Virus record (IMG/VR): IMGVR_UViG_3300035212_001167
Location: 1-64,000 of that record
Reading direction: 5' to 3' (one strand)
Source of the DNA: a virus
DNA: 64,000 bases
Shown: one piece after another, positions 19,701 through 29,200 of the stretch
How the letters are laid out: each line of letters begins with the position of its first letter
How positions within the stretch are numbered: position 1 is the first letter of the stretch
The notes under the pieces: model-generated
The model's input: only the letters and a program-made list of their open reading frames with translations
What the model was told of the DNA's origin: nothing
Database searches by the model: none
Translations under genes and position numbers: made by a program

Positions 19701-22700
19701 TGTACCTGAAGTTCCGCTAGTCCCCGAAGAACCTGATGAACCCGAACTTCCGCTTGTACCCGATGTTCCTGAAGAACCACTCGAGCCCGAACTTCCACTA
19801 CTTCCTGATGTACCCGCAGTTCCTGAAGAACCACTACTACCACTTGAACCTGAACTACCTGAAGTTCCGCTTGTTCCCGCACTTCCTGATGTGCCCGCAG
19901 TTCCTGAAGAACCACTTGACCCAGAAGAACCTGAACTACCACTACTACCTGATGTTCCGCTAGTACCTGAGGTTCCGCTTATACCACTCGTACCACTTGA
20001 CCCTGAAGAACCTGACGTTCCACTTGTTCCAGATGTACCACTTGAGCCCGAACTCCCTGACGTTCCGCTTGTTCCTGATGAACCTGACGTTCCGCTCGTA
20101 CCTGAACTACCCGCAGTTCCTGATGAGCCTGATGAGCCTGAAGTTCCAGAAGAACCACTTGTACCTGAACTTCCACTACTTCCTGAAGAACCTGAAGAAC
20201 CACTCGACCCTGATGTTCCTGAACTTCCACTAGAACCTGACGTTCCCGCAGTTCCTGATGTTCCGCTACTTCCACTCGAACCCGAACTACCGCTTGAACC
20301 TGATGAACCGCTTGTACCTGACGAGCCACTTGAGCCTGAACTTCCACTCGTACCAGCAGTTCCTGATGAGCCACTACTTCCGCTTGAACCCGATGAACCT
20401 GATGTACCACTCGTTCCTGATGTACCACTCGTTCCCGAAGAACCTGACGTACCTCTAGTTCCTGATGTTCCACTCGAACCTGATGTTCCTGAAGAACCAC
20501 TTGAACCTGAACTACCTGAACTACCTGAAGAACCGCTAGTACCTGAAGACCCTGATGTTCCACTACTTCCACTTGAACCCGAAGAACCTGATGTACCATT
20601 AGTTCCATTAACACCACTAATTCCACTTGAACCTGAAGTTCCGCTAGTACCTGACGAACCTGATGTTCCGCTAGTCCCCGAAGAACCTGACGTACCTCTA
20701 GTTCCAGAAGTTCCTGAAGAACCGCTACTACCACTCGAACCCGAAGACCCACTTGACCCCGAACTACCGCTAGTACCTGCAGTCCCTGATGAGCCACTTG
20801 TACCCGCAGTCCCTGATGAACCACTACTTCCACTTGAACCTGACGTTCCACTTGTTCCTGATGTTCCTGAAGAACCTGAAGTACCTCTAGTTCCTGATGT
20901 ACCCGAACTTCCTGAAGAACCACTTGTTCCTGATGACCCTGAAGTACCGCTAGTTCCTGAAGAACCACTCGAACCCGAACTTCCACTACTTCCTGATGTA
21001 CCCGCAGTTCCTGAAGAACCGCTTGTTCCTGATGTCCCACTTGTACCAGTACTACCTGAAGTACCTGAAGAACCACTTGAACCTGATGAACCACTACTTC
21101 CACTTGACCCTGAGGTACCTGATGAACCTGAAGTTCCTGATGAACCTGAAGTTCCTGATGTTCCACTACTTCCGCTTGTTCCACTACTTCCGCTTGAACC
21201 CGAACTACCTGAAGAACCACTTGTTCCGCTAGTTCCTGATGAACCTGAAGTACCTGATGTTCCGCTTGAACCCGAACTACCTGAAGAACCACTTGAACCT
21301 GAACTTCCACTAGAACCTGACGTTCCCGCAGTTCCTGATGAACCTGACGTTCCCGAAGTTCCTGATGAACCTGATGTTCCGCTAGTTCCAGATGTTCCTG
21401 AAGAACCTGAACTACCACTTGAGCCTGACGTACCGCTTGTCCCCGAGGAACCTGACGAGCCACTACTACCACTTGAACCTGAAGTTCCACTTGAACCTGA
21501 ACTACCTGATGAGCCACTTGTTCCCGCAGTTCCACTTGAACCTGATGTTCCGCTAGTTCCTGAAGAACCACTTGAACCAGATGAACCTGATGTCCCACTT
21601 GTACCAGCACTACCTGAAGAACCACTTGAACCTGAGCTTCCTGAAGAACCTGAGGTTCCTGATGTACCACTTACACCTGAACTTCCGCTTGAACCTGAAC
21701 TACCTGATGTTCCGCTAGTTCCTGAAGAACCACTTGTACCCGCAGTACCACTTGAACCTGAACTACCTGACGACCCACTTGAACCTGAACTACCTGACGA
21801 ACCACTTGTTCCGCTAGTCCCTGATGAACCGCTTGTTCCTGATGTTCCACTTGTACCAGCACTACCTGAAGTTCCTGAAGAACCGCTAGTACCGCTTGAA
21901 CCTGAACTTCCTGATGAACCTGATGTTCCACTTGTACCAGCACTACCTGATGTACCCGCAGTTCCTGAAGACCCACTTGAACCTGAACTACCACTACTTC
22001 CACTTGAGCCTGATGTTCCACTTGTACCTGAACTACCTGACGTTCCACTAGTACCTGAAGAGCCCGAAGTTCCGCTTGTTCCCGAACTACCTGAAGTACC
22101 TGAAGAACCACTTGTTCCTGAAGAACCTGAACTACCTGAAGTACCCGCAGTTCCTGATGAACCCGAACTACCACTACTTCCACTTGAGCCTGATGTTCCA
22201 CTTGAACCTGAAGTACCACCTGTTCCTGATGTACCTGAAGAACCACTAGACCCCGAAGAACCTGATGTTCCTGATGTACCACTTACACCACTTGAGCCTG
22301 AAGTACCCGCAGTTCCTGAACTACCTGACGTACCACTTGTTCCGCTTGAACCTGAAGACCCTGATGTACCACTACTACCAGATGACCCGCTAGAGCCTGA
22401 ACTTCCACTTGTGCCCGCAGTCCCTGAAGAACCTGAACTTCCTGATGTACCTGAAGACCCACTAGACCCTGAACTTCCGCTTGTTCCCGCAGTTCCTGAT
22501 GAACCACTACTTCCACTTGAACCTGATGTTCCTGAAGTTCCACTCAATCCTGATGAACCACTTGAACCTGAAGACCCTGATGTACCAGCAGTTCCTGATG
22601 AACCACTACTTCCACTTGAACCTGATGTTCCGCTTGTTCCTGATGAACCCGAAGACCCACTTGAACCTGATGAACCGCTACTACCACTTGAGCCAGACGT

Positions 22701-23138
22701 ACCCGAAGTTCCTGATGAACCACTACTTCCACTTGAACCCGATGTTCCGCTTGTACCTGACGAACCACTTGTTCCCGAACTACCTGATGTTCCACTTGTT
22801 CCTGATGTTCCGTTAATACCAATAATTAACCATCCAGTACCATTACTCTGTACATAAAGAGAATTATCTGTGGTTAATGTTTTAGTAGTACTACCATCAA
22901 TTGTTTGGCTTGACGTTGTATTTACCGTTATGGTCGCTGACCCTGTATTTTTAACAACGTATATTTTACCCGAAATACCAACTGAGGTGGGTAATGTTAC
23001 TGAAAATGGGGCATTCGAAGACCCCTCGATAAGATAATCATCAGTTGACACGCTATAAGCACTTGACACTGATTTATAAGGTACTGTTACGCCACCTAAA
23101 GATTTGACCCCATTGCGGGCTATGAATTCATTTGCCAT
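13785..23138 (-). CDS. Giant collagen-like Ser/Thr fibre protein (3117 aa)
   Basis: Residues 1 to about 108 form a beta-rich attachment head (MANEFIARNGVKSLGG, TLPTSVGISGKIYVVKN). The rest is almost wholly Gly-X-Y triplets, chiefly GTS and GSS with some GTA, GVS, GLS and GIS, and proline is absent from them. About 18 GTR triplets occur, nearly always as SGTSGTRGTSGSSGTSG, giving a positively charged mark at intervals. Two related non-collagen islands interrupt the stalk. The last 200 or so residues form a Cys-containing tip domain. This is most likely a long trimeric tail fibre. Codons for Gly (GGT/GGA) and Ser (TCA/AGT/AGC) are mixed throughout. With little proline the helix would need other stabilisation, possibly glycosylated Thr. 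A promoter octamer lies 53 bases upstream. Confidence 0.85.
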   Translation of the reverse strand: MANEFIARNGVKSLGGVTVPYKSVSSAYSVSTDDYLIEGSSNAPFSVTLPTSVGISGKIYVVKNTGSATITVNTTSSQTIDGSTTKTLTTDNSLYVQSNGTGWLIIGINGTSGTSGTSGSSGTSGSSGTSGTSGSSGSSGSSGTSGTSGSSGSSGSSGSSGSSGSSGTSGTSGSSGSSGSSGTAGTSGSSGSSGSSGLSGTSGTSGSSGSSGSSGTAGTSGSSGSSGSSGTSGSSGSSGTAGTSGSSGSSGSSGSSGTSGSSGSSGTSGTSGSSGTAGTSGSSGVSGTSGTSGSSGSSGSSGTSGTGGTSGSSGTSGSSGSSGSSGSSGTAGTSGSSGSSGTSGSSGTSGSSGTSGTSGSSGTSGTSGSSGTSGTSGSSGSSGSSGSSGSSGTAGTSGSAGTSGTSGSSGSSGSSGTSGSSGTSGSAGTSGTSGTSGSSGTSGTSGSSGSSGSSGSSGSSGSSGTAGTSGSSGTSGTSGSSGSSGSSGVSGTSGTSGSSGSSGSSGSSGSAGTSGTSGSSGSSGSSGTSGTSGSSGTAGTSGSSGSSGSSGTSGSSGSSGSSGSSGTSGTSGSSGSSGSSGTSGTSGTSGSSGTSGTSGSSGTAGTSGSSGSSGSSGSSGSSGSSGTSGTSGSSGTSGTSGSSGSSGSSGSSGTSGSSGTSGTSGSSGTSGSSGTSGSSGSSGSSGSSGSSGTSGSTGTSGTSGTSGSSGTAGTSGSSGSSGSSGSSGTSGTSGSSGTSGSSGSSGTSGTRGTSGSSGTSGTSGTSGSSGSSGSSGTAGTSGSSGTAGTSGSSGSSGSSGSSGSSGSSGTSGTRGTSGSSGTSGTSGSSGTSGTSGSSGISGVNGTNGTSGSSGSSGSSGTSGSSGTSGSSGSSGSSGSSGSSGTSGSSGTSGTRGTSGSSGTSGTSGTSGTSGSSGSSGSSGSSGTAGTSGSSGSSGSSGTSGSSGSSGSSGSSGSSGTSGTAGTSGSSGSSGTSGSSGSSGSSGSSGSSGTSGSSGTSGSSGSSGTAGSSGTSGTSGSSGTSGTSGSSGSSGTSGTSGTSGSSGSSGTSGISGTSGTSGTSGSSGSSGSSGSSGSSGTAGTSGSAGTSGTSGSSGSSGSSGSSGTAGTSGSSGSSGSSGSSGTSGTSGSSGSSGSSGTSGTSGTSGSSGSSGSSGTSGTSGSSGSSGSSGSSGTSGSSGSSGSSGSSGTAGTSGSAGTSGTSGSSGSSGSSGSSGTAGTSGTSGSSGSSGTSGSSGTSGSSGSSGSSGTSGTRGTSGSSGTSGTSGTSGTSGTSGSSGSSGSSGTSGTSGSSGSSGSSGSSGSSGTAGTSGSSGTAGTSGSSGSSGSSGSSGSSGSSGVSGTSGTSGTSGSSGTSGTSGSSGSSGSSGSSGSSGTSGSSGTSGTSGSSGSSGTSGSSGSSGSSGSSGSSGSSGTSGTRGTSGSSGTSGTSGSSGTSGTSGSSGSSGSSGTSGSSGTAGTSGSSGSSGSSGSSGSSGSSGSSGSSGTSGTSGSSGSSGSSGSSGTSGTRGTSGSSGTSGTSGTSGSSGSSGSSGTSGLSGTSGTSGTSGSSGSSGSSGSSGSSGVSGTSGTSGTSGSSGSSGSSGSSGSSGTSGSSGSSGSSGSSGTSGSSGSSGSSGTSGTRGTSGSSGTSGTSGLNGTAGTSGTSGSSGSSGTSGTSGSSGSSGSSGSSGSSGTSGTSGSSGSSGSSGLSGTSGTSGSSGSSGSSGSSGSSGTSGSSGSSGSSGSSGTSGSSGSSGTSGTRGTSGSSGTSGTSGLSGTSGTSGTSGSSGSSGSSGSSGTAGTSGSSGSSGSSGSSGTAGTSGSSGTSGSSGSSGSSGSSGTSGSSGSSGSSGTSGTRGTSGSSGTSGVSGTSGTSGTSGTSGTSGSSGSSGSSGSSGVSGTSGTAGTSGSSGSSGSSGSSGSSGSSGSSGTSGTSGSSGSSGSSGSSGISGTSGTSGSSGSSGSSGSSGTSGTRGTSGSSGTSGTSGLSGTAGTSGTSGSSGSSGSSGSSGTAGTSGSSGSSGSSGSSGTSGTSGSSGSSGSSGSSGSSGTSGTRGTSGSSGTSGTSGSSGTSGTSGSSGSSGSSGSSGSSGSSGTSGVSGSSGSSGTSGSSGSSGSSGSSGVSGSSGSSGSSGTSGTSGSSGSSGSSGSSGTSGTRGTSGSSGTAGTSGVNGASSCITWLSDTSNTTIPASTRISYGPVNVINSLNTIYVNKTSYNPSVDTSAWWTGLQNYVTANGAGSAYITVVEVETGLVGIYTVNSVSLAGNVYTVSVAVNSGGVSSWTNNYNHCINWVGSGKSGTSGTSGTRGTSGSSGTSGTSGTSGSSGSSGSSGSSGSSGSSGSSGSSGTSGTSGSSGSSGSSGTSGVSGSSGSSGTSGSSGSSGSSGSSGSSGTSGISGSSGSSGSSGSSGSSGSSGTSGTSGSSGSSGSSGSSGTSGTRGTSGSSGTSGTSGTSGSSGSSGSSGTSGTSGSSGSSGTSGSSGSSGSSGSSGSSGTAGTSGVSGASGVSGTSGTSGNSGSSGTSGTSGSSGSSGSSGSSGTSGNSGSSGSSGSSGSSGSSGSSGTSGSSGSSGTSGSSGSSGSSGTSGTRGTSGSSGTSGTSGTSGSSGSSGSSGSSGSSGTSGVSGSSGSSGSSGSSGSSGSSGTSGNSGSSGSSGSSGSSGSSGTSGTRGTSGSSGTSGTSGSSGTSGITANDGSNSGRWEYKGVGVGLDPLATRFATSNATQGLYNNLTINVLDYAGTNYTNWFKALALVVGLGNKVFFQVTKLGDNSNIAIYEITTIVDNTTWFDINFSSSLVGSGVLTSGDVCTISWVYNGKSGTNGTSGSSGTSGTRGTSGSSGTSGTSGTSGSSGSSGSSGSSGSSGTSGTRGTSGSSGTSGTSGTSGSSGSSGSSGSSGSSGSSGSSGLTGVAGTSGTSGGGGGSIAIYDEGTLVTSSAVSLNFAGTCITAVDDGGGAITVGIDCSKIYVIASTSATIGDFQVNESLDNYRIGDSACGWNGCEWTVLSPIVSGVGTPFPTQNGSCAIPNLYDTSVPPFKINLCGHVFCDTAVGADQVGVSVSWVKCSELSQIGVSQPTIIFEDVYNYNPNTKSVCIGSQVTYYDPISQCDGMFIVGISSRLATPNKVRFTWTLSILY
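14440..14738 (-). repeat. Collagen-like repeat block C (short, before tip)
   Basis: About 100 codons of Gly-(Thr/Ser)-Ser triplets with two GTR marks. It links island 2 to the C-terminal tip of the giant fibre. Confidence 0.85.
14739..15120 (-). other. Non-collagen island 2 within the giant fibre
   Basis: About 127 codons (GRWEYKGVGVGLDP ... ISWVYNGKSG) break the repeat. It resembles island 1 in layout: a central Trp, a beta-strand pair around FFQVTKLGDN and IYEITTI, and an end in a Cys, then ISWV, then GKSG. The islands may be bulges, hinge domains or extra receptor-binding sites. Confidence 0.65.
15121..16295 (-). repeat. Collagen-like repeat block B
   Basis: About 390 codons of GTS/GSS triplets with occasional GNS, GVS and GIS and several GTR marks. 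Confidence 0.85.
16296..16680 (-). other. Non-collagen island 1 within the giant fibre
   Basis: About 128 codons (CITWLSDTSNTTIPAS ... CINWVGSGKSG) form a globular domain between collagen-like blocks. Its end (C-INWV-GSGKSG) parallels the end of island 2 (C-TISWV-YNGKSG), which suggests one duplicated domain. Confidence 0.65.
16681..22814 (-). repeat. Collagen-like repeat block A (about 6.1 kb)
   Basis: About 2040 codons of Gly-X-Y, dominated by GTS and GSS. GTR marks recur with the same flanking sequence. The antisense strand and other frames are also open by repetition; none of those readings has an independent start or composition that suggests a gene. Confidence 0.9.
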
Positions 23139-23191
23139 TATATTTTTCTTTTTTCACTTTCCAAAAGAAAATTCTTCTATGTTTATTAACT

Positions 23192-23199
23192 TATAAATA
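23192..23199 (-). promoter_or_regulatory. Putative late promoter octamer TATTTATA
   Basis: It lies between the terminator of the 23289-30950 gene and the ATG at 23138, 53 bases from the start. A promoter is required somewhere in this gap if the terminator works. Confidence 0.65.
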
Positions 23200-23230
23200 T
23201 GTTATCATAACCTTTTCTCTTTTTAAAATA

Positions 23231-23267
23231 AAAAAAACCACCATATAATTTGAGTAATATGGTGGTT
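23231..23267 (-). terminator. Intrinsic terminator of the 2553-aa fibre gene
   Basis: On the minus strand AACCACCATAT pairs with ATATGGTGGTT (11 bp) and is followed by a run of T. It lies just after the stop at 23289. Confidence 0.88.
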
Positions 23268-23288
23268 ATTAATTAATATGTTTTTATT

Positions 23289-26200
23289 TTAGAAGACAAT
23301 CCTTGTTCCTACACTTATATCCCAAGTTCCGCCTCCAATTGCTGCGTACAACTCAAGATTTGAACCTATAATTACTGTGTAGAATTTAACCGCCACCGTT
23401 GAAGCGTTTAAATCAGGTGTTGAACTATCAGTAAATGCCGTATTAGTTCCGTCCCACACTGTCATAATAATACCACTTCTCATCGCGTTTGTTCCAGAAT
23501 CGTATACGTAATAATCAAATGTTGCACTTGAACCTGATGCGAATGGAAAACGACAAATTAATGTTGTTGTTGTAACACCTGTTTCTCTACATGATTGTAA
23601 TGACTGATTACCTTGTTCAATAGTGTCACCTGTTATTCCTAAAGTAGTACCATCAAAGGTTAAATTAGGTTCTGATGTTATACCACCCGCACCATCTGAA
23701 GTTAATACTTCATTATCATTACCTGATACGACAGGAGATAAACCACTTGTACCTGAAGAACCTGATGTCCCACTTGTCCCTGATGTCCCACTAGTTCCTT
23801 GCAAACCACTTGTTCCGCTCGTACCCGTAGTTCCCGAAGAACCACTTGTACCCGATGTTCCTGAAGAACCGCTTGTTCCTGATGAACCAGAACTACCTGA
23901 TGTTCCGCTTGAGCCCGAACTACCCGATGTTCCTGATGAGCCACTCGTACCTGAAGTTCCGCTCGTACCCGATGTTCCTGAACTACCTGACGTACCCGAT
24001 GTTCCTGAACTACCTGACGTACCCGATGTTCCTGAAGAACCACTTGTTCCTGATGTTCCACTACTTCCTGATGTACCTGCAGTTCCACTTGAACCCGATG
24101 TTCCTGAAGAACCTGAAGACCCGCTTGTTCCTGAAGAACCTGACGTTCCACTTGTACCACTAGACCCTGAACTACCTGAGGAACCACTTGAACCTGATGT
24201 TCCACTTGTACCCGCAGTTCCTGAAGAACCCGAACTACCACTAGAACCTGATGTTCCCGATGTTCCACTACTTCCGCTTGTACCCGCGGTTCCTGATGAA
24301 CCCGATGTTCCACTACTCCCTGAAGTTCCTGATGAACCTGAACTACCTGATGTTCCGCTTGTACCCGCAGTTCCTGATGAACCACTTGTTCCTGAACTAC
24401 CCGAAGAACCCGAAGTTCCACTACTTCCACTAGAACCTGATGAACCCGAAGAACCGCTTGACCCCGATGTTCCACTACTTCCACTTGTACCCGCAGTTCC
24501 TGAAGAACCGCTACTTCCTGAAGAACCACTTGACCCCGATGAACCGCTTGTTCCTGAACTACCCGATGTTCCACTACTTCCGCTTGTGCCTGATGTACCT
24601 GCAGTTCCTGAAGAACCGCTTGTTCCTGATGTTCCTGAAGACCCCGAACTACCACTAGAACCTGAAGACCCCGAACTACCACTTGAACCTGAAGTTCCGC
24701 TAGTTCCTGAAGAACCACTTGACCCCGACGAACCTGAACTTCCTGACGTTCCACTAGTACCCGCAGTTCCTGAAGAGCCGCTACTACCGCTTGAACCTGA
24801 ACTACCTGAAGTTCCTGATGAACCACTTGAACCTGATGAACCGCTACTACCACTTGAGCCAGACGTACCTGAAGTTCCTGATGAACCTGATGTACCTGCA
24901 GTTCCTGAAGAACCACTTGTCCCACTAGACCCTGATGAACCTGATGAGCCACTTGAACCTGAACTACCGCTAGTGCCTGATGTACCCGAGCTACCACTTG
25001 TTCCTGACGAACCACTTGTTCCACTTGAGCCCGAACTACCTGATGAACCTGATGTTCCTGATGAGCCACTCGTACCTGAAGTTCCGCTAGTTCCTGAAGA
25101 ACCTGATGAGCCACTCGTACCTGAAGAACCGCTAGTTCCTGAAGAACCTGAAGTTCCACTAGTTCCTGAAGAACCACTTGTCCCCGACGTTCCTGAACTA
25201 CCCGATGTACCACTTGAACCTGAACTACCTGACGTTCCCGATGTTCCACTACTTCCACTAGAACCTGAACTACCACTAGAACCTGATGTTCCACTTGTAC
25301 CTGAAGAACCGCTTGACCCTGATGTTCCACTACTTCCACTTGTACCTGCAGTACCTGAAGAACCGCTTGACCCCGATGAACCGCTTGTCCCACTAGACCC
25401 TGATGAACCTGAACTACCACTAGAACCTGAACTTCCTGATGTACCTGAACTTCCGCTAGTACCTGATGTTCCGCTAGTCCCACTTGTACCCGCAGAACCT
25501 GAAGTTCCTGATGACCCGTTAGTTCCTGATGAACCACTTGAACCTGAAGTTCCGCTAGTTCCTGAAGAACCACTTGTCCCTGACGTACCTGAACTTCCGC
25601 TAGTTCCTGATGAACCACTTGTACCTGATGTTCCGCTAGTACCTGATGTTCCTGAAGAACCACTTGTCCCTGACGTACCTGAACTTCCGCTAGTTCCTGA
25701 AGAACCACTTGAACCTGATGACCCTGAACTTCCACTAGTTCCTGAAGTACCACTTGAACCTGAAGTTCCGCTAGTTCCTGAACTTCCGTTAGTTCCTGAT
25801 GAACCACTTGTTCCTGATGAACCACTTGTTCCTGATGAACCACTTGTTCCTGATGAACCGCTTGTTCCTGAAGTACCCGAAGAACCTGACGTTCCACTTG
25901 TTCCCGATGAACCACTTGAACCCGATGTTCCTGATGAACCATTAGTTCCTGAAGTACCCGAAGAACCTGACGTTCCACTTGTTCCCGATGAACCACTTGT
26001 ACCTGAACTACCGCTAGTTCCTGATGAACCTGAACTTCCTGACGTTCCGCTTGTACCCGCAGTACCTGACGAACCACTAGACCCTGAACTTCCTGATGAA
26101 CCTGAACTTCCTGATGTTCCACTTGTTCCGCTAGACCCTGAAGAACCGCTTGACCCCGATGTTCCGCTAGTTCCTGATGAACCACTAGTTCCTGACGAAC

Positions 26201-29200
26201 CTGAAGTACCACTTGAACCTGATGTTCCTGAAGAACCCGATGTTCCTGAAGAACCATCTGTTCCGCTAGTTCCTGACGAACCACTTGAACCTGATGTCCC
26301 CGATGAACCTGAACTACCGCTAGTGCCTGATGTACCCGAGCTACCACTTGTTCCTGACGAACCACTTGAACCTGATGACCCGCTTGTACCTGAAGACCCA
26401 CTTGTTCCACTAGAACCTGATGTCCCACTTGACCCTGAAGTTCCTGATGAGCCACTTGTTCCGCTTGAACCAGATGTACCACTTGTTCCTGATGAACCAT
26501 TTACACCACTAATACCACTTGAGCCTGAAGTTCCGCTACTACCATCCGTTCCTGATGAACCATCTGTTCCACTTGTACCTGAACTACCGTCAGTTCCGCT
26601 TGTTCCTGAAGTTCCACTTGACCCATCTGTTCCTGATGAACCATCTGTTCCACTAGTACCTGATGTTCCTGATGAACCATCTGTTCCACTAGTACCTGAT
26701 GTTCCTGATGAGCCATCCGTACCTGAAGTACCACTAGTTCCTGAAGAACCATCTGTACCACTTGTTCCGCTAGTTCCTGAAGAACCATCAGTTCCGCTAG
26801 TTCCTGAAGAACCATCAGTTCCACTTGTACCTGAACTACCATCAACACCACTTAATCCACTTGAACCTGATGTTCCTGAAGTACCTGAACTACCGCTAGT
26901 TCCTGATGAACCTGAACTTCCACTTGTTCCCGATGAACCATCAGTACCTGAAGTACCACTAGTTCCCGAAGAACCATCTATTCCTGAAGTTCCTGAAGAA
27001 CCATCAACACCACTTAATCCGCTTGAACCCGATGTTCCTGAAGAACCATCAGTTCCGCTTGTTCCTGATGAACCATCGGTTCCACTAGTACCTGATGTTC
27101 CTGAAGAGCCGTCTGTACCTGAAGTTCCTGAAGAACCGTCTGTTCCTGATGTTCCTGAAGAACCGTCTGTTCCTGAAGTTCCACTTGTTCCTGAAGAACC
27201 ATCGGTTCCACTTGTTCCTGAAGAACCATCGGTTCCACTAGTACCTGATGTTCCTGAAGAGCCGTCTGTACCTGAAGTACCACTACTTCCTGAAGAACCA
27301 TCAGTTCCCGAACTTCCGCTAGTTCCTGAAGAGCCGTCTGTACCTGATGTACCGCTAGTTCCTGAAGAGCCGTCTGTACCTGATGTACCACTAGTTCCTG
27401 AAGAACCATCAGTTCCTGAACTCCCACTAGTCCCTGAAGAACCATCTGTTCCGCTTGTTCCTGAAGAACCATCTGTTCCTGAAGTACCTGAACTTCCACT
27501 TGTTCCTGAAGAACCATCTGTTCCGCTTGTTCCTGAAGAACCGTCAACACCACTTAATCCACTTGAACCTGATGTTCCACTACTCCCATTAGTTCCACTT
27601 GTTCCTGAACTACCATCTGTTCCTGAAGTTCCACTAGTACCTGAAGAGCCATCTGTTCCCGAAGTTCCTGAAGAACCATCTGTTCCTGATGAACCATCTG
27701 TTCCGCTAGTTCCTGATGAACCATCTGTTCCACTAGTACCTGAAGTACCTGATGAACCATCTGTTCCGCTAGTGCCTGAAGAACCGTCAGTTCCGCTTGT
27801 TCCTGAACTACCATCCGTACCGCTTGTTCCTGAACTACCATCAGTCCCACTTGTTCCTGACGAACCACTTGTTCCTGATGAACCATCTGTTCCTGAAGAA
27901 CCACTGGTCCCCGATGAACCGTTAGTACCGCTTGTTCCTGATGAACCATTCACACCACTAATACCACTTGAACCTGACGAACCTGACGAGCCATCTGTCC
28001 CGCTAGTTCCTGAAGAACCGTCAGTACCACTTGTTCCTGAACTTCCTGAAGAACCGCTAGTCCCTGAAGAACCATCCGTTCCACTTGTTCCTGAAGAACC
28101 ATCTGTACCTGAACTTCCACTAGTTCCTGAACTTCCACTAGTTCCTGAAGAACCATCTGTTCCTGAACTACCGTCAGTTCCGCTAGTTCCTGAAGAACCA
28201 TCAACACCACTTAATCCACTTGAACCCGAGGTTCCTGAACTACCATCTGTCCCACTTGTACCTGATGTACCGCTAGTTCCTGAAGAGCCGTCTGTACCTG
28301 ATGTACCACTAGTTCCTGAAGAACCATCAGTTCCTGAACTCCCACTAGTCCCTGAAGAACCGTCAGTTCCGCTTGTACCTGAAGAACCATCAACACCGCT
28401 TAATCCGCTTGACCCCGATGTTCCTGAAGAACCATCAGTTCCGCTAGTTCCTGAACTACCGTCAGTACCCGAACTTCCACTTGTTCCCGATGACCCATCT
28501 GTTCCTGAAGTACCTGATGAACCATCTGTCCCTGAAGTACCTGAAGAACCATCTGTTCCACTAGTACCTGAACTACCATCTGTTCCACTTGTTCCTGAGG
28601 AACCGCCTGAACCTGAAGAACCGCTTGTACCAGAACTTCCACTTGTACCTGAAGAACCATCAGTACCCGAACTTCCACTTGTACCTGAAGAACCATCAGT
28701 TCCGCTTGTTCCTGAAGAACCATCAGTACCGCTAGTTCCTGAAGAACCACTTGACCCCGATGTTCCTGAAGTACCTGAACTACCGTCAGTACCGCTAGTT
28801 CCTGATGAACCATCTGTTCCTGAAGTACCTGAACTTCCACTTGTTCCTGAAGAACCATCTGTTCCTGAAGTACCTGAAGAACCATCAACACCACTTAATC
28901 CACTTGAACCTGATGTTCCACTTGTTCCTGAAGAACCATCTGTTCCGCTTGTTCCACTAGTACCTGAAGAACCATCAGTTCCGCTTGTTCCTGAAGAACC
29001 ATCAGTACCGCTAGTTCCTGAAGAACCGTCTGTTCCGCTTGTTCCTGAAGAACCGTCAACACCACTTAATCCACTTGAACCTGATGTTCCACTTGTTCCC
29101 GATGACCCATCTGTTCCGCTAGTTCCACTTGTTCCTGATGAACCATCTGTTCCGCTAGTTCCTGAAGAACCGTTAGTACCACTAGTTCCTGATGAACCAT

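Noticed and set aside
15050-22822. Several minus-strand frames rich in V, Q, H and L
   Set aside because: Out-of-frame readings of the same repeats; low-complexity and broken at each irregular triplet.
16654-22857. Plus-strand open frame of 2067 codons (PEVPLVPDVPLEP...)
   Set aside because: It is the antisense of Gly-Thr-Ser coding repeats, which contain no stop triplets in that frame; there is no independent start signal, and the unique ends of the fibre gene interrupt it.
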